From the NCBI GenBank assembly GCA_007922305.1, contig ML677385.1:6226336-6290335 (forward strand): a DNA stretch of 64,000 nucleotides, written 5' to 3'. Origin of the DNA: Dermatemys mawii (taxonomy: Eukaryota > Chordata > Testudines > Dermatemydidae). Under the pieces are notes generated by a model that saw nothing but the letters and a program-made list of their open reading frames with translations, was not told where the DNA came from and did no database searches. The number at the start of each line of letters is the position of its first letter. The stretch's first letter is position 1. Made by a program: the position numbers and the translations under genes. Positions 35,940-48,104 of this stretch are shown piece after piece.

Positions 35940-36769
35940 ACCCTCCCCCTCGGGATAGGCATACTGCTGCTTCCCCGGCACCCCAGAAGTGACAGGTAGA
36001 GTCTGATAACACAACTCGGCTCTCCAGTGTGCCCTCAGAAAAAGCTACTCCTTGCTCACCAGGGCCTTCCCTAACTATTTCTAGTGTTTGAACCAAGCAA
36101 ACAATCAAAATGGCTGAAATGTTGAACTTCGAGAGGTGGCTATACTGTTCTCTCGCTATATGTGGTTTTGTTTCGGAGATGTTAATCATGGTTTTTCCAA
36201 TATGCTTCCTAAAATAAGAACTCAAAGGGATGGCCTTCTTTGTCCAGGAAGCCCATATCTTTATGTAATGTACCTATTCAAGGAGCTGACCAGGTACACG
36301 ACACTTTAAAACTGCCTAAGTAGAGAGAATGGAGGGATAGATGTACTAGTCTGGTGACTACAGAGTATTTCAGGAAGGTGGGAATTATTAAATCATTTTC
36401 TTACAATTTGGTGTAGTTTGTGTCATGTACCAAAACCAGCCAGGAAACAGACAAACAAGGCTGACCTACTATCCTTAACCCTTTTGTTGTGTTTGGTTCC
36501 TTATTATAAATTAAGGGTAGAAAAACAGCCTCAACTTTGAATTTTCTCTCTGTTGTAGAGGAGTGTCACGACTTTGACAAAACCTAAACATATTTTCCCT
36601 AGTTGGTTACTAAGTGATGTTGATCTGTACAAGCCATAGACGTTTCCATTAAATAGTTATCATTCAGGGTTTTTAACTGTGAGGTACCAAGTAACCCCAA
36701 AACACAAATTATAAAACTGAATCTTTTGTTGTTAGTTAAGATGGTTTAAAACATAGTTGGGAGATGTCA
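35940..36769. other. AT-rich non-coding stretch
   Basis: No gene, CpG island or named repeat was seen. Confidence 0.45.
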
Positions 36770-37335
36770 AAAACATCATCATTATGCCCTCCACCCCTCT
36801 CAGGGTATGGGCTGCCAACAATAGATTGCCAGAGGATCTGTCCTGGGCCATTCCTTCAAGTTGACTCCAGGTGTATCCCATCTTTCTGATGTCTGCCTCA
36901 AGGTCACGCTGCCAGGTGTTTCTTGGACGGCCTTTCTTCCGCTTGCCTTGGGAGTTCCACCTGAGAGCCTGTCTGGTGATGTTAGTTGGTGATTTCCGCA
37001 AGGTGTGTCCTATCCAGCTCCATCTTCTCTTCCGGCCTCATCTCAGCAGCTACCTGCGCCGTCTTGCCTGTCTCGTACATGGTTCTGACATTCCACGTAC
37101 CAATGGTGATTCTCCTGGTTGAGAGAAGGGTAGTTGGCCCAGTGGCTTCCCTGTGGCTTTCACCACCCAGCATCATGTGTCTTCAGGTAAACAAAGATCC
37201 TTCATCTTCCAGGAAGTTGGTCTCTGAATTATCTATTGCTTGCGTTTCTGTAGCAGGTAAATTTTTACAGGATGGGGTTGCTAGCCCCACTCCCAACCCT
37301 CCTTCTTTTTCATCTGGGCTTGGGACCGGCATTGG
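36770..37335 (-). mobile_element. Internally deleted non-LTR retrotransposon (endonuclease start joined to RT end)
   Basis: Read on the minus strand, the leader is followed by RRITIGTWNVRTMYETGK, the N-terminal strand of an AP-type endonuclease. After about AAEMR, near 37033-37040, the sequence switches to RRWSWIGHTLRKSPTNITRQ in another frame and then LEADIRKMGYTWSQLE, the C-terminal end typical of the reverse transcriptase ORF of these LINEs. The whole RT core is missing. The element is non-autonomous and cannot encode a functional protein. The clade is not resolved from this fragment. Confidence 0.8.
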
Positions 37336-37744
37336 CGGAGTTGTCAAAAACATCAATACTGTTTTATTGGGTGGGGGGAAGGATGTGAAGCAATGTTTTT
37401 TGTCACTTCCCTTTGGAAACAATCTCAGATGCTAGCCATAAGGAACTAAAAATGGCTCTAATAGGAACAGAACTGTTTAGCCCTGTACTACAAAGTACAA
37501 TTATAGTAGTTGTAATATGCAAACTCTCTTTGATTTCAAGGGGAGTTTGTAGGATTTTGTAACAACATGCAGAGGTTGTGTCAGGCATGAAAGAACTACT
37601 GTAGTGACCCTGCATAAAGCCAACTGAAGGTTGTCTTGCTTTGTTATTAAGATTTCTCCGCTTCCATTAAAAACAGACTTACAATTTGCAAGGATGGTTT
37701 AAGACTCACACTGGCAGGACAATTCAAAGCTCAGGATAGTGATC
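37336..37744. other. Non-coding stretch
   Basis: AT-rich, with nothing recognised. Confidence 0.45.
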
Positions 37745-37925
37745 TGGTATTCGAAGGCTTTTTCATGGCACTAATCATCATAGTTTCTGAGTATCGCAGT
37801 TGCATTATTTCATGTATCCCCACAGTACCTCTGTAAGGTGGGCAAGCGTTGTTATCATTTTGCAGATGGAGAATTGAGGCACACAGAGATTAAAATCCCA
37901 GTCTAGTGCACTAGCCGTGAGATTT
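37745..37925 (+). mobile_element. MIR-type SINE relic
   Basis: 'tgtatccccacagtacctct' then 'gtaaggtgggcaagcgttgt', 'tatcattttgcagatggaga', 'attgaggcacacagagatta' and 'cccagtctagtgcactagcc' follow the MIR consensus order. The middle is truncated and the ends are approximate. Confidence 0.75.
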
Positions 37926-39798
37926 TCTTTTGAGAGCTGGTATGGGATTTAACCCGTCACCTTCTAGTCTAGAAGTAAGAGTGATAATAGAGGTAACCAC
38001 GGATTTCAGAATAAGGTATTATTTGTACTGTTGTGATTCATGGAATGGCAGGTAAATTAAGAGGGAGTGAAATAATCCCCCTTTTCCAGGCCTCCTGTTA
38101 GAAGTCCCATTTTACCGTTAACAATGGATTTTGTCTTTACGAGGTTGTTAAGTGCTGAACGTTATTGGAACAGTTGTGTTTGTGAACGCTTTCGCACAGT
38201 ACTTTATAAAAACAGCAGCGCAAGGACCCCAGCGTCTGTGTACGGCGGCGCTCTCTCTACGCTTTCATTGAAATCCTCCCTGCCTTCACTGAGTGCAGTG
38301 TACAGCGGTCTGACCTCCAGGTCAGCTCCCTTAAGGGCTTGTGGGAGGGGAAAGGCGGCCTGATCGTCTGCAGGCAACACTGTGCTCCAAATTTACCCAG
38401 GCGTTGCCTTCATCGGCTTGAAGGAAATGCAGCCCTGTGTGTTCAGAAGAACCGAGCCAACCCGGAGGAGGGATTGAAGTCAGCTCCAATGGCTTCACAG
38501 GGAAGTGTGGATCGTATCCGCCACTCTCCAATTGCAAAGCTTGGGGATGTGAAAAAACAACAATAATAAAGCAGACAGAAGAACAAACACGTTTCTGTGC
38601 CTCTGAACAAAGTTAAAGAAAGTAGTTTTTAAAAATAAGTGTGATCAGTTTGGTCTTTTCTCAAGATAATTGGAACGGAATAGTTCTAAAAATAGTGTGA
38701 AACCAAGACCCCTTTAAAACTAAGGGCCAGGTAACTGTTTCATTACAACATGCAGATTTCATCTACACCATGAATCAGGAAACCTAAAGAAAGAAAACAT
38801 TTTATTTTTTACAGAGAATTGACTCAATCCAATTGCAGACTTTACCCACAAGGAGAGGGGACCCTATAGTTCTACTTTGCAAGTAAAGAAAGCAATTTAA
38901 TTAGGTTTTTCCCCAGGGAACAAAAATACCAGCGGCCTTTCCTCCAGTGCCCTGTCTGTAACTCCCGAGTGTTCAGTCTAATAACTTTTAATGTCTAGCC
39001 CTAAAACGTCTTTATAAAAAAAAATAGCTTTACAAGGGAATAGTCTAGGTGTCCTTCTGCTTGTTATCGGAGATTAAAAAAACCGGTGGGGTAGTTTTCA
39101 GATGTAAACCCGATAAACGTGGAATAAACTAGAGCAATTTTTTTCAGTGTTTGAATGTGAACTCTTGGTATCATCCCAGCGGAAAACATCTCAGATGCTC
39201 AGGGTATGTGTAGGGAGGGCACTTGCAACTGTTTTCTTAAGCCTAAGTATCTACCTACTGCTTAAAAATCCCACTTAATTTGCATCAGCTGTTTTTAGAG
39301 TCTGCAAGGCAATTCAGTTGTGTCTCTAGCGTTTCGGGCTTCGAACAGTTGATATTTCACTTCTACTTTGAAAGGGACGATATTTTTTAATAGATACGTA
39401 GGAAAGCTAAAACAGTATGAATAAACCTCACAGAATACAAATTCTATTGTCAGACTTTTTTATTTTTTATCTGACTGGTAAAATGCTGTTGGTAAGGGAG
39501 ATTCAGCGCTTGAGTTGTTTTATAGTCCAGTCCTCTTTAAGGAACTTCTGTTTTTGCACCTTTAAAGATCAGTCACCCCTGTCATTACAAAACAAACCTT
39601 TATGAACCTATACCTATTGTGCCTGTATTGAATAGACACCTTTTTTAGTCAAAGTGAAGGATCTGTAAAAGTTTTATGGTAAACATATTGTTTAATTCTC
39701 ACACTGAATCTTCCAGAGATGAAAAATACATTAGGTTAAATTGCCTACGTTAACCGTGACCTAACTGGACAGAATTAACAAAGAACTGTACTAATAAA
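37926..39798. other. Non-coding stretch
   Basis: AT-rich unique-looking sequence with a small CG-containing patch at 38210-38360. No gene or named repeat was recognised. Confidence 0.45.
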
Positions 39799-39911
39799 GG
39801 CCCGATTCTGCTCCCATTAGATGCAATGGCAAAACTCCAAGTCACTTTTATGGGACCGGTATCTGGCTCCAAAGATTACTTGTGTGAGTAAAGCGAGCAG
39901 GATTTGACCCT
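39799..39911. mobile_element. Palindromic MITE-like relic (GGCCCGATTCTGCTC family)
   Basis: The left end GGCCCGATTCTGCTCCC and right end GAGCAGGATTTGACCC are imperfect inverted repeats around a centre 'cccattagatgcaatggcaa'. It appears related to the elements at 16205 and 52719. It is an old copy. Confidence 0.6.
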
Positions 39912-40380
39912 ATGCATCCTTAAATGGGGGTAGGGCTATGCTGTAGTCTCTCTTCTACTGTTGATTTCAGCTACTAACATTGTGAAAAATTACCTAGCCC
40001 TTTCTATAATTGTGCCGCTAACGCAGAGCAACCAAATGTATGAGGATCTGTCAAGTCGGGCGTTACGAACATGAAATTTACCAGCTGAGCTGCCTGAGCC
40101 AAAAGCTGCGCTGCCAAAGTAAATAGATGCAGTAGATAACCACCAACCCAGCGATTAAAGGGCTCCAAAACCTGGGCAGAAATCTTAAATCAGCAGTAGA
40201 AAATCCAGGAAGGAGAGCTGCGTTCTTCGCGCGCCACCCCACCCCACTGTGTCCAAACAATTCACACGCTATGAAAATGTGTGAAGGAGTCTCAGACTTG
40301 GATCGGGCACCAGATTTATAATCAGGGTGGCGTTTCCACGCCGAAAGGGAACCGTTGAGGAACGGTGCTTTTTAAAGGGG
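39912..40380. other. Non-coding stretch before the main CpG island
   Basis: AT-rich to about 40200, then rising GC. No feature was recognised. Confidence 0.45.
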
Positions 40381-41711
40381 GGATCAGAGGGGAAATGTGG
40401 GGCTGAGTAGAGCAGTCCAGTGTGATGAGAACGAGAGGCTGAGCGTTGCGATGTGGAGAAAGACATTTTCGGGGAACGGGCTGGGGGTGGGGGGCGAAGT
40501 GGAAAGTGTGTTGGGGGGGGAAGGCAGGACGATCGTGAATGGGGATTTAAAAAGGGGCTGTGTTGTGGCGCGGGGCGAGCGGGGAAAACACTTGTGATGG
40601 GAAAGCGGGGGAGGGCCGGGAAAGCCGGGGGTGGGGGGGTGGCTGAGAATGGGGAGGATGCGGGGGCAGCGGCGGGCTTGCGAAGGAAAACAGCGGACTT
40701 CGGGAGTGCCGAGGCGAGCGAGCGGGAGGGAGGGAACAAAGAGTCACTCCGGTTGGGGAAGGAAGGGGTGCTGCGACTGGAGCCGGGGCGGCTGAAGAAA
40801 GAGAGCGCTTCACTGGGGGGGAGGGGGGAGTCCCCTCACCTGAGCAAGCGGGGGCGATTCGGAGTGACACTGGAAGTGGGAATAAAGAGCTACCCCGCCC
40901 CCCCCCCAGCCACTCGGGAGGGGGCTGCTGTGAGAGGCTCGGTGTCGGGAGGCCGCGAGCCAGGGGCTGCTCAGACCCGGCGAGGAGCAGGGACGAGCGC
41001 TGGGGGAGAGAGGAGGCCGAGGGGTGCGCGGCGGCGGGAGCCGCGGAAAGGGGGCCCGAGAGCCGACGCCACGCGCGGGAGCGGGGCCGAGCGGCACCCG
41101 GCGCTGTGCTGCGGAGCGAGCCGCTGCCGGGCTTTGACAGCTCGGCGGAGCGGAGTGAGCGGAGCTTTATGGTAATTGCGGTTCTCCACTGGCCTTCTGG
41201 GTAGCGAGCGAGGGGAGCAGCGGCGCGGGCGGGGGAGACACTTTCCCCTCAGCCGCCGGCGGCTGAGGAGAGCGCGGAGTCTCCCCGGGACGCCCTCAGC
41301 TCGGGGGCGCGGTGCCAGCCCGCAGGGGCGGGAAGGGGGGGAGCCCCGGGGAGCGGTCGGACGGGGGCAGGGAGAGAATCAGTCAAGGGACGAGAAAAGC
41401 CTCGGCGGGGACGGGGGCGGGCGGGGAAGTTGCTCCGGGAGAGCGCGGCGGCGGCGCTGCTGCTACTGGCGGCGGCGGCTCCCTGAGCTCAGCGCCCGCC
41501 CGCGGGGGGAGGCGGCGGCTGGAGCAGGAGGAGGAGGAAGGGGGAGGGGGATGTGAGGGGAGCGCGGCGTGCGGCGCACGGAGCCCGGGCTCCCAGCGGC
41601 AAGGGGAGGAAGAGCGGCTCTCCCGGCGGAGGGGGATTAAATCCCCAGCCACACACACACACAAAGCCGCGGCCAGGCCACTGGAGACGCCGGCCCCGCG
41701 GCGGGAGCGCG

Positions 41712-41717
41712 ATGTAG
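41712..41717 (+). promoter_or_regulatory. Start-stop upstream element (ATG-TAG)
   Basis: ATG followed at once by TAG, with G at -3. Start-stop elements are known to stall initiating ribosomes and lower downstream translation. It matters only if this part of the exon is transcribed. Confidence 0.4.
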
Positions 41718-41767
41718 GAGGGCAGCCGGCGCCGGCCGGGGACACTCAGCCCGGAGCAGCCAGCAAC

Positions 41768-41803
41768 ATGGCGCTGCCAGCTGGGCGCCCGCAGCCCGAG
41801 TGA
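41768..41803 (+). CDS. Upstream ORF, 11 codons, in the putative BCOR leader
   Basis: ATG in a strong initiation context (AACATGG, A at -3 and G at +4) encodes MALPAGRPQPE and ends at TGA. It would lie upstream of the BCOR start in the spliced mRNA. Such uORFs usually reduce translation of the main ORF. The peptide itself has no recognisable function. Confidence 0.4.
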   Translation: MALPAGRPQPE

Positions 41804-42335
41804 GCCTCGCGGGCTGCGGAGCCGAGGCGGCGGCAGCACCGCAGCCCTCGCCGCGGCCACCTGCCCCGCCAGCCTCGGCGGCTGCCCCCCCCCCCCCCCC
41901 CCCCGCCTCCACCCGCGCGGCACGGAGCCGCCGGCCCAGCGCCGCAGCGCGGACACACGCCCCGAGAGAGGGGGAGGGGAGCAGCAAACTTTTTGCATCC
42001 ACCCAGACGGCGCTTCCCTTCCGGGGAGAGGAGGGGACTAAAGCCCCGGGACCCGGGCGGCCGCAGTCGGCGCTGCTGCTTGCTGCTCTCCCCGCCGGAG
42101 CACAAGGTCAGTGCGGCTCGAGACCTCGGGGGCCTTGCGCCGAGTCCGGAGCGGCCCGGCCCGCGGGGGCCCCGGGGCGCGCCCCGGCCCGGCTCGCCCT
42201 GGCGCTCCCCGGGGGGCCGTGGGGCGAGGGCTCGCTGCGTGGCGGGGCCGACCGCGAGGAGATGGGCGGCGGGCGATGGGGCCTCGTGGGGCCGCGGAGG
42301 GGAAGTTTGTCGGCAGTTGGCGGGTTAAGCTGCCC

Positions 42336-42365
42336 CCGGGGCCGGGGCCGGGGCCGGGGCCGGGG
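42336..42365 (+). repeat. (CCGGGG)5 hexanucleotide repeat
   Basis: Five perfect CCGGGG units followed by TGGGG. It is the same hexamer as the GGGGCC repeat known from human C9orf72, with G-quadruplex potential on the + strand. It lies just downstream of the candidate exon 1 donor at 42107, so it would be intronic, or exonic if the donor at 42690 is used. Confidence 0.95.
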
Positions 42366-42899
42366 TGGGGTGAGCAAAGGGGAAGCTGCTGGTCGCGCTC
42401 CGTCTGCTCCCCGGCCGGAAAGGGGAGGCGGGGGGTTCCCGTCGTGTCTCGCTTTCCGCTCGGGAAAGGGCCGTGAAAGCCCCACCTCTGGCAGCCGCCG
42501 CGGCTCGCTCCCGGGGGAAGGGGGGTGGGGGACACTTTTCCAGCAGGGGCGAGGGAGGGCGCGTAGTCGGTGGCCTCGCGTCGGGCTCCCCCTCCGCGCC
42601 AGTGCGTCGGGCGGAGGAGCCCGAGCGAGGAGAGTCACATCCACGGGGAAGAGGCTGGGGCTTTCGGGCGCTGTTGGCTCCTGAGCCAGGTAAAGGGCGT
42701 ATGGGCGGCGGGGCGGATTTTTAACACTATTTGTAAAGGCGCGGCTGCTGCGGGAGGTTTTCTCGTTGCTTTGCGAATGCAAAGGGGGTTTTGTTCTTCC
42801 GAGATGGGGGCCGCGGGGGGGACGGGGGGACGGGACCAGTCACCGTGGTTACCCGGTCAAAGATCTTGGCTGGTGTTGGATCCAGTCTGACGGAGAGGT

Positions 42900-44440
42900 T
42901 GATTCATCTTAAATCTAGTTTTTAGTGGAAAGAAAACTGGAGGGGGGCCAGGAACTTGGTATGGAAGGCCGATCGGGGAAGGACAAACAGGTCTATTTTC
43001 TGCAAGCCCTCGTCAACTCCGAGGCTGGTCTGCGTAGCATATGGAGCTTGTATTTGATGTTCGTGAAGCGAGTCCGGGGGCGATATTTGCGAAGGTTTCA
43101 CGTTCCTTTTTTTTTCTCTCTCTCTTCCTTTCTTTCTTCTTTCCGCGATGTGTGTAGGATCCGAGGCTGCGGGCGGGAGGAGGGTGGTGGTATAACACTG
43201 ACGAACTGTGGGATTGTGTTTAATGATCTCGCCTCGGAGCTTGTTGCAGCATTAATTTCTTCTAATGAATCTTTTGCAGAAAGTCCGCTCATTGCTTTCA
43301 TCTGCTCCTCGGAGCCTGCAGCTTTGCATTCGTGTTTTGTATTAAAATCGAAAAGAGCCTGGCCCGCCTACAATCTGGTAGCAGAGCCTGGTTGTTTCAA
43401 GGCTTTATTAACTTTTCCGTGGTGAAGAGGTCACCGCTCCCTGTAAAGTGGGGATTGGCAAAGGGCTGCGTAGCCGGTCCCACTCGTACGAGATGGGAAC
43501 AAAGATATAAAAAGGAGGAACCCTCCCCATAAGGTGGTGTTAAGTGCAGTCTTGAGTATTTCTTGCTGTGCCGTTGAAAACGGACGCCAGCCACCGAAAT
43601 CAATTGTTACTAAGTGTTTAATTCAGCTTTGCCAACAGAATGGCATTTCCCCCCCATCTCGCAGAACATTTACATTCCGTTAACCTTGGAGAATCGAGCC
43701 TGGCTGCTTCTGTCACGCGAGTCCATTCATGTAGCTTCTTCCCTGAGACTTTGCTGCTTCGATATTTGTCTAGGATTCCGTGCAGTTGCATTAGCATACA
43801 CGGATTAATTTTCCTCCCAGTTATTTAGTGGAAGCCGTCGGTTTTCCTCACAGGAAGACAGGGCAACGGGCACCTTAACCGCTTTTAGGCGGGGGGGGGG
43901 GGGCTTTTTTTTTTTTTCCGGACAGGGGTTGCAGTTTATCTCTAGTTCAGCTCTTTGAATGACTGTCACGAATAGGTGACTGGGAGTTAATTAGGAAGTA
44001 TGCTCTGGATCAATGAGTTGCACAGCTCATTAGCGATTCCCCAGGTTTTTTGCAGGATTGGACCTTCACCTCTATTACCGTCCCTCTTGAATAGGCAACT
44101 CCCAGGGAGAACTAGAAACGAGCTGCACTTCGGTTGACTCTAGATGGATGTGAAAGGGCGTGATTAAGAAACACTGAAGTTTTCGGGTTAATAGGTTTGT
44201 TCCCTGGGGAAGGGGGTTGTTCTTGTTCTGCCTTGCACGCTGGCCTTATCTTTCTCGAAGGGCGGGGAAGGCCTTGGCACTATGAGCTAAATGTTATGAC
44301 CGCGGAATAGAAAAAGTGGGTGTCGTAGCAAACGCTAAAAGAGCAGACGAAATCCTATTTGTCAGGCATGAAGGTGGGCTGTTTTGAAGGCTACACATGT
44401 ACAGTGAAGGATTATGTTGCGGACACTGTTTCTTTATTTC
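42900..44440. other. Putative BCOR intron 1, CpG-poorer part
   Basis: GC content falls. A pyrimidine tract lies at about 43106-43145, a G-run plus T-run at 43890-43917 and a TATAAAAA box at 43506. No exon is supported. Confidence 0.4.
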
Positions 44441-45200
44441 CTTCGCCATTTCGAAGGTGAGTGGCGGAGGGCGAGGGACCGGGAAAGGGCTTCTCCTGGT
44501 ATTGTTTGGCCGTGTGTGATAGATCGGTCTAGACAGCCGTTCAGGCTCCCTGCGAGCTCAAGAACCGGAGCCTGAAAGGGAGAGTGGGGGAGACCGAGAG
44601 GAAAAGGTCACCGCGATGTTTGTTGTTAACCCTTAGAGACGAGGGAAGTGTAGCTGGCTGGCGCGGTTACAGGACCCGGAGACGCAATTGGAATGAGCCC
44701 GGCGGGGAAGGGGGGCAGCGCTGTGGATCGCGGGTTTACCCCGTGCATCTAATTGCATTTTAAGAGCCGTTTCCCACAACAGGAAGAGCGTTTACGAGGC
44801 GAGGGCCAGATGATTTCGTTCCCAGAAGTTTCCTCTGTTTGGAAACTCCGAGGAGCGCGTTAACCCCGTGTCGGGTTGGTGCGGGGCCAGACACACAGAG
44901 AGGCGCACGCAGGCAGAGCCTGGCGTGCAAGGGGCCCCGCGGGAGAGCGAGCGAGCGAGCGGAGCACGCAGCGAGTGTTTCCCCAGCTCTTCTCTCCGCC
45001 CCCTTCCCCCGGGTCACGCTGGAAAACCCACAGCGGAGAGTCACCGCCGCTCCGGGCGAATACCGAAAGGAAAGCGAGTTTCCGCGAGAGCTTTTCAGAT
45101 CGGCTCAACTTCTCCCCTCCCACCCCGGAGCCCTGCTGACCCGGGCAGGGGGGAGCGGGGAGGGAGCCGACTTTGTTTTATAGCATCGGGCTGCCCTCGG
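44440..45200. promoter_or_regulatory. CpG-rich block in putative BCOR intron 1
   Basis: CG-dense sequence with a strong donor-like AAG|GTGAGT at 44457. It could hold an alternative first exon or an intronic enhancer. No acceptor-donor pair was resolved. Confidence 0.4.
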
Positions 45201-48100
45201 CTTGTTTAATGTATACACAGAAAGGCAGGCCAACCTACCTCCGGTTGTTTTGAAGCACGGCGGACTTCCCAGGGAGGGTCATACCTCGTATCCCGAAAAG
45301 GCAAGCAGGGACTAAAGGCTTCCGTTCCTGTTTGGGTGACTTTGAGTGGCGTATGGGTTTTCCTTTTGTCATAAGACATTGTCAGTGGAATACGGGCGAT
45401 CGTGTTGTATAAGCCTGTGCGGCGCAGATTAAAAGGAGTTAAGGCTCCAGAGCCGTACATAAAAGCTGGTTTGTGTTGGATTTGCCTGCAGCGCAGACCA
45501 TCCTCATTCCTCTTTGTCTGAGCCCTGGCTCCGGGCGCACCAGCCTTATTGGAAATATTCCCGAGGAGTCAGCGCAGAGCCAGGGCGGCAGGCAGCTCGG
45601 CGTTTATTTACACTTCACATCTAAATACATCTCTAATTAGATCGAAGCCACACCGGAAATGGTAGATTGGTTGCATATGTAATAGAGACAAGTACCAATG
45701 GACCCTACAGAATTTCCCTCTTCTCCCCCCACCCCCATATCACAAAAAAAGGGCCCATGAAAACCAAGCCAAGAGTCCGGAGACTGAAGTGAAATAACCT
45801 TCTAATAAACCACACAGACCTATTCTGAGGTTACTCTAATGTGAAAGAAGTATTTAACATATGAGAAACTGAGGGCCCAAATTGCAGTGTACTGAATGAT
45901 TATTAATAGATTTCTGGGGCCTGAGGTCATCTACTACGCTGGTGGACACAGGCTACAGTGCTATATGCACTGAGTCCCTATCCTTCAGCACCAGGATGGG
46001 ATCCTTACCTATAGACGCCTTGCGATTTAGCTAATTTCATAACAATCCTGCCCGAAACAGTTTCTTCATAAACAGAGGCTTTTAAAAAATCAGGACGGTT
46101 CATAGTTATTCTAAGCTAGTATTCTAGAGGATTCAGTAGAATCACTGCTGGAGAATTTTGGTTAGTCCAAGGACTGAAAAACAATATGCAAGGTTTAAAT
46201 TCCATTGGTCCTCAATTTGTTGACAGGAAAAATGTATGGCTGCCGTTAAAAAAAACAAAAACAAAAAACAAACAAACAAAAACAGCAGTACCCACACTAA
46301 AGTCTAAATTAAAGGAATGAAAATCTGTGACTTATTTTCCCTCCTAAGAACCTTACAACTTTGAAAATTGAGTGGTTAAAGGACTAATTCAGTCTAAAGG
46401 CCTCATCTTGCCCCTGATAGTGGGGGTGTAAAAATACTGTAATTCAACTGACAAGGGCGTTAATTCCTATTTTACTCAGCCCCTTTAATGTCCGCTGGTA
46501 TACACAAAAGGCCACTGAGGTATCTGTTCGTAATACTTGGATAGTGCAATACACTTCATTACACGGATGACATATGATACTGTCTCTTACCTCTACATTT
46601 ATAGCACATTTTAGTGTGGGCCTTTAAACACAGGGTAGGGATAGCAGGCTTAACACTTCCTCCTTAAACTGATGTTATTTAAAAATGAATGGTATCTAGG
46701 ATGAACGTTATGCTTCTTGCTTTTTGCAGTAATCTAAACACCCAGAGATCAAGTAGATTCCTTCCAGCGAGCCAGACTAACCCCTTTTAACTACATCGAA
46801 AAGCTCTCGCTGTGTGTGTATAATAAGAGGCAGAGGAGGCCTCATCTGCAGATAGGGGGAGTTCCCTAGTCCGTGAGCAGCACTGGCTACATGTAATCCT
46901 TGTGTCCTTTCACCGAAGAGGCTGAAAGGGAGTATTACTCGGAATCGACCTTTCCCTCAGACCTGTTCGGCTATCAGGACTTGAACCTTTGGCTGCCGCT
47001 AGAAGCTAGAACGATCTTTCCAGCAGAAGTTAATGAATGTTTCACAGGGGTTTCTCTGTCATGGGTAGCACCTTTTAATGGATGAGTTGACTAGTTAGGG
47101 ACAAAAAGCAAGGCCACCAGCTCACAGAAAATATTTTCCTGAGAGAAGTTCTGTTAATTTGCAGGAGGCACTTCTATTTTTTCTTTTTGCTGCACATCAA
47201 AACAACCTTCAGCCAATATTAAGATTTTCCTATATATCTTTCACCAGTGGGACAAGTTAAGATTCTTGCATCACTACCTGCTCATATATATATTTTGTTG
47301 TAGGGGTTATTTTGATGCTATTTTTCTGTATGAAATTTACATTATTACCTTAATAGATTTGGTGCCCTGTAATTAGGCATGCAAGGAAGTCCACTTGGAG
47401 AAGACTCTGACAGCATAAAATATAATTTGTGATCTGAAAGACAGTTTCCAGTATAATCTCATTATGCACCACAGACTCCCTGTGTTATTTTGTAGAAGGC
47501 GGACAATGATCAATTTACATTGACCTGGGGCTGGGCGAGCTTTTAGATGGTAATTGCCATATTGATTTGCATGCAGAGAGGAGACCTGCTAAAATTAAAG
47601 ACCGGAAGCTAAATTAAACTAAATTTATTGTCTAGGTGCAAAATAAAAGACCTGTGAAAATGTAGGGTAGAGTTTAAGAATCTGAAACTTGGAGGGGAAA
47701 GATGTTTACATTGCTAGTCCCTTTAAAAATTACACATTCTTAAAAAGTGGAATGTAAATACCCAGTTTTGACTGAAAGTATATATGCCAATTCTATTTCA
47801 TGTAAGCATTGTTACTTTAAAAAAAAGTATAATAAAATTGTTGCTTTTTTAATCCCCTCCCCCTAAGCCCCTTTGTGATTGGTTTCCTTAATGTGACAGT
47901 AAACACACACAAGCTTTATTTGGATAGGACAATTAAAGTAGAAAGTACAGACTCCACCAACTACACTGGAAATTCTTTGTATAGAGTTGAGTGTGACCCT
48001 TAGGAAAGAGAGTAGGCTAGAAGTTCCGCTCTATGTCAGCACTCACACCATAAGTACTTCATGTACATTTTATCACCGTAATTTAGTATCAGTAAGATCA
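45200..48100. other. AT-rich intronic stretch
   Basis: No gene is seen. An A-rich (CAAA)n-like tract occurs at 46248-46283. The portion 47500-47600 has ordered homeodomain/POU-like motifs, including ATTTGCAT, and could be regulatory. Confidence 0.4.
46248..46283 (+). repeat. A-rich (AAAC)n tract
   Basis: Runs of A separated by single C residues, seen directly. Confidence 0.85.
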
Positions 48101-48104
48101 CTTT

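Larger units (their letters stand above)
41600..42106 (+). other. BCOR: Putative BCOR untranslated first exon
   Basis: A candidate 5' untranslated exon within the CpG island. Its right boundary is a donor, CACAAG|GTCAGT, at 42107. Its 5' end is unknown, and the start given is only a working value. It has no long ORF consistent with BCOR. Instead it holds an ATG-TAG start-stop element (41712-41717) and an 11-codon upstream ORF (41768-41803), plus a 20-nt C-run at 41885-41904. Joining to exon 2 at 62190 would give an intron of about 20 kb. An alternative donor, CAG|GTAAAG at 42690, could extend or replace this exon. Confidence 0.45.
40380..42900 (+). promoter_or_regulatory. BCOR: Putative main BCOR promoter CpG island
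   Basis: The densest and longest CG block upstream of the BCOR coding exons in the same orientation. It has G/C-box like runs throughout and no convincing TATA box, as is typical of housekeeping and developmental CpG promoters. Both ends grade into AT-richer DNA. Assignment to BCOR rests on position, orientation and leader-like exon features at about 41.6-42.1 kb, not on a transcript. Confidence 0.6.

Noticed and set aside
41800..42684. 294-codon frame in the putative BCOR first-exon region
   Set aside because: Composition artefact: not in frame with BCOR, and it crosses the candidate donor at 42107.
45985..46005. TTCAGCACC resembling half of an RE1/REST site
   Set aside because: The second half-site (GGACAGCGCC) is absent.
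46395..46510. Possible fourth member of the palindromic GATTCTG-type repeat family
   Set aside because: Only one end is recognisable, which is not enough to support a call.
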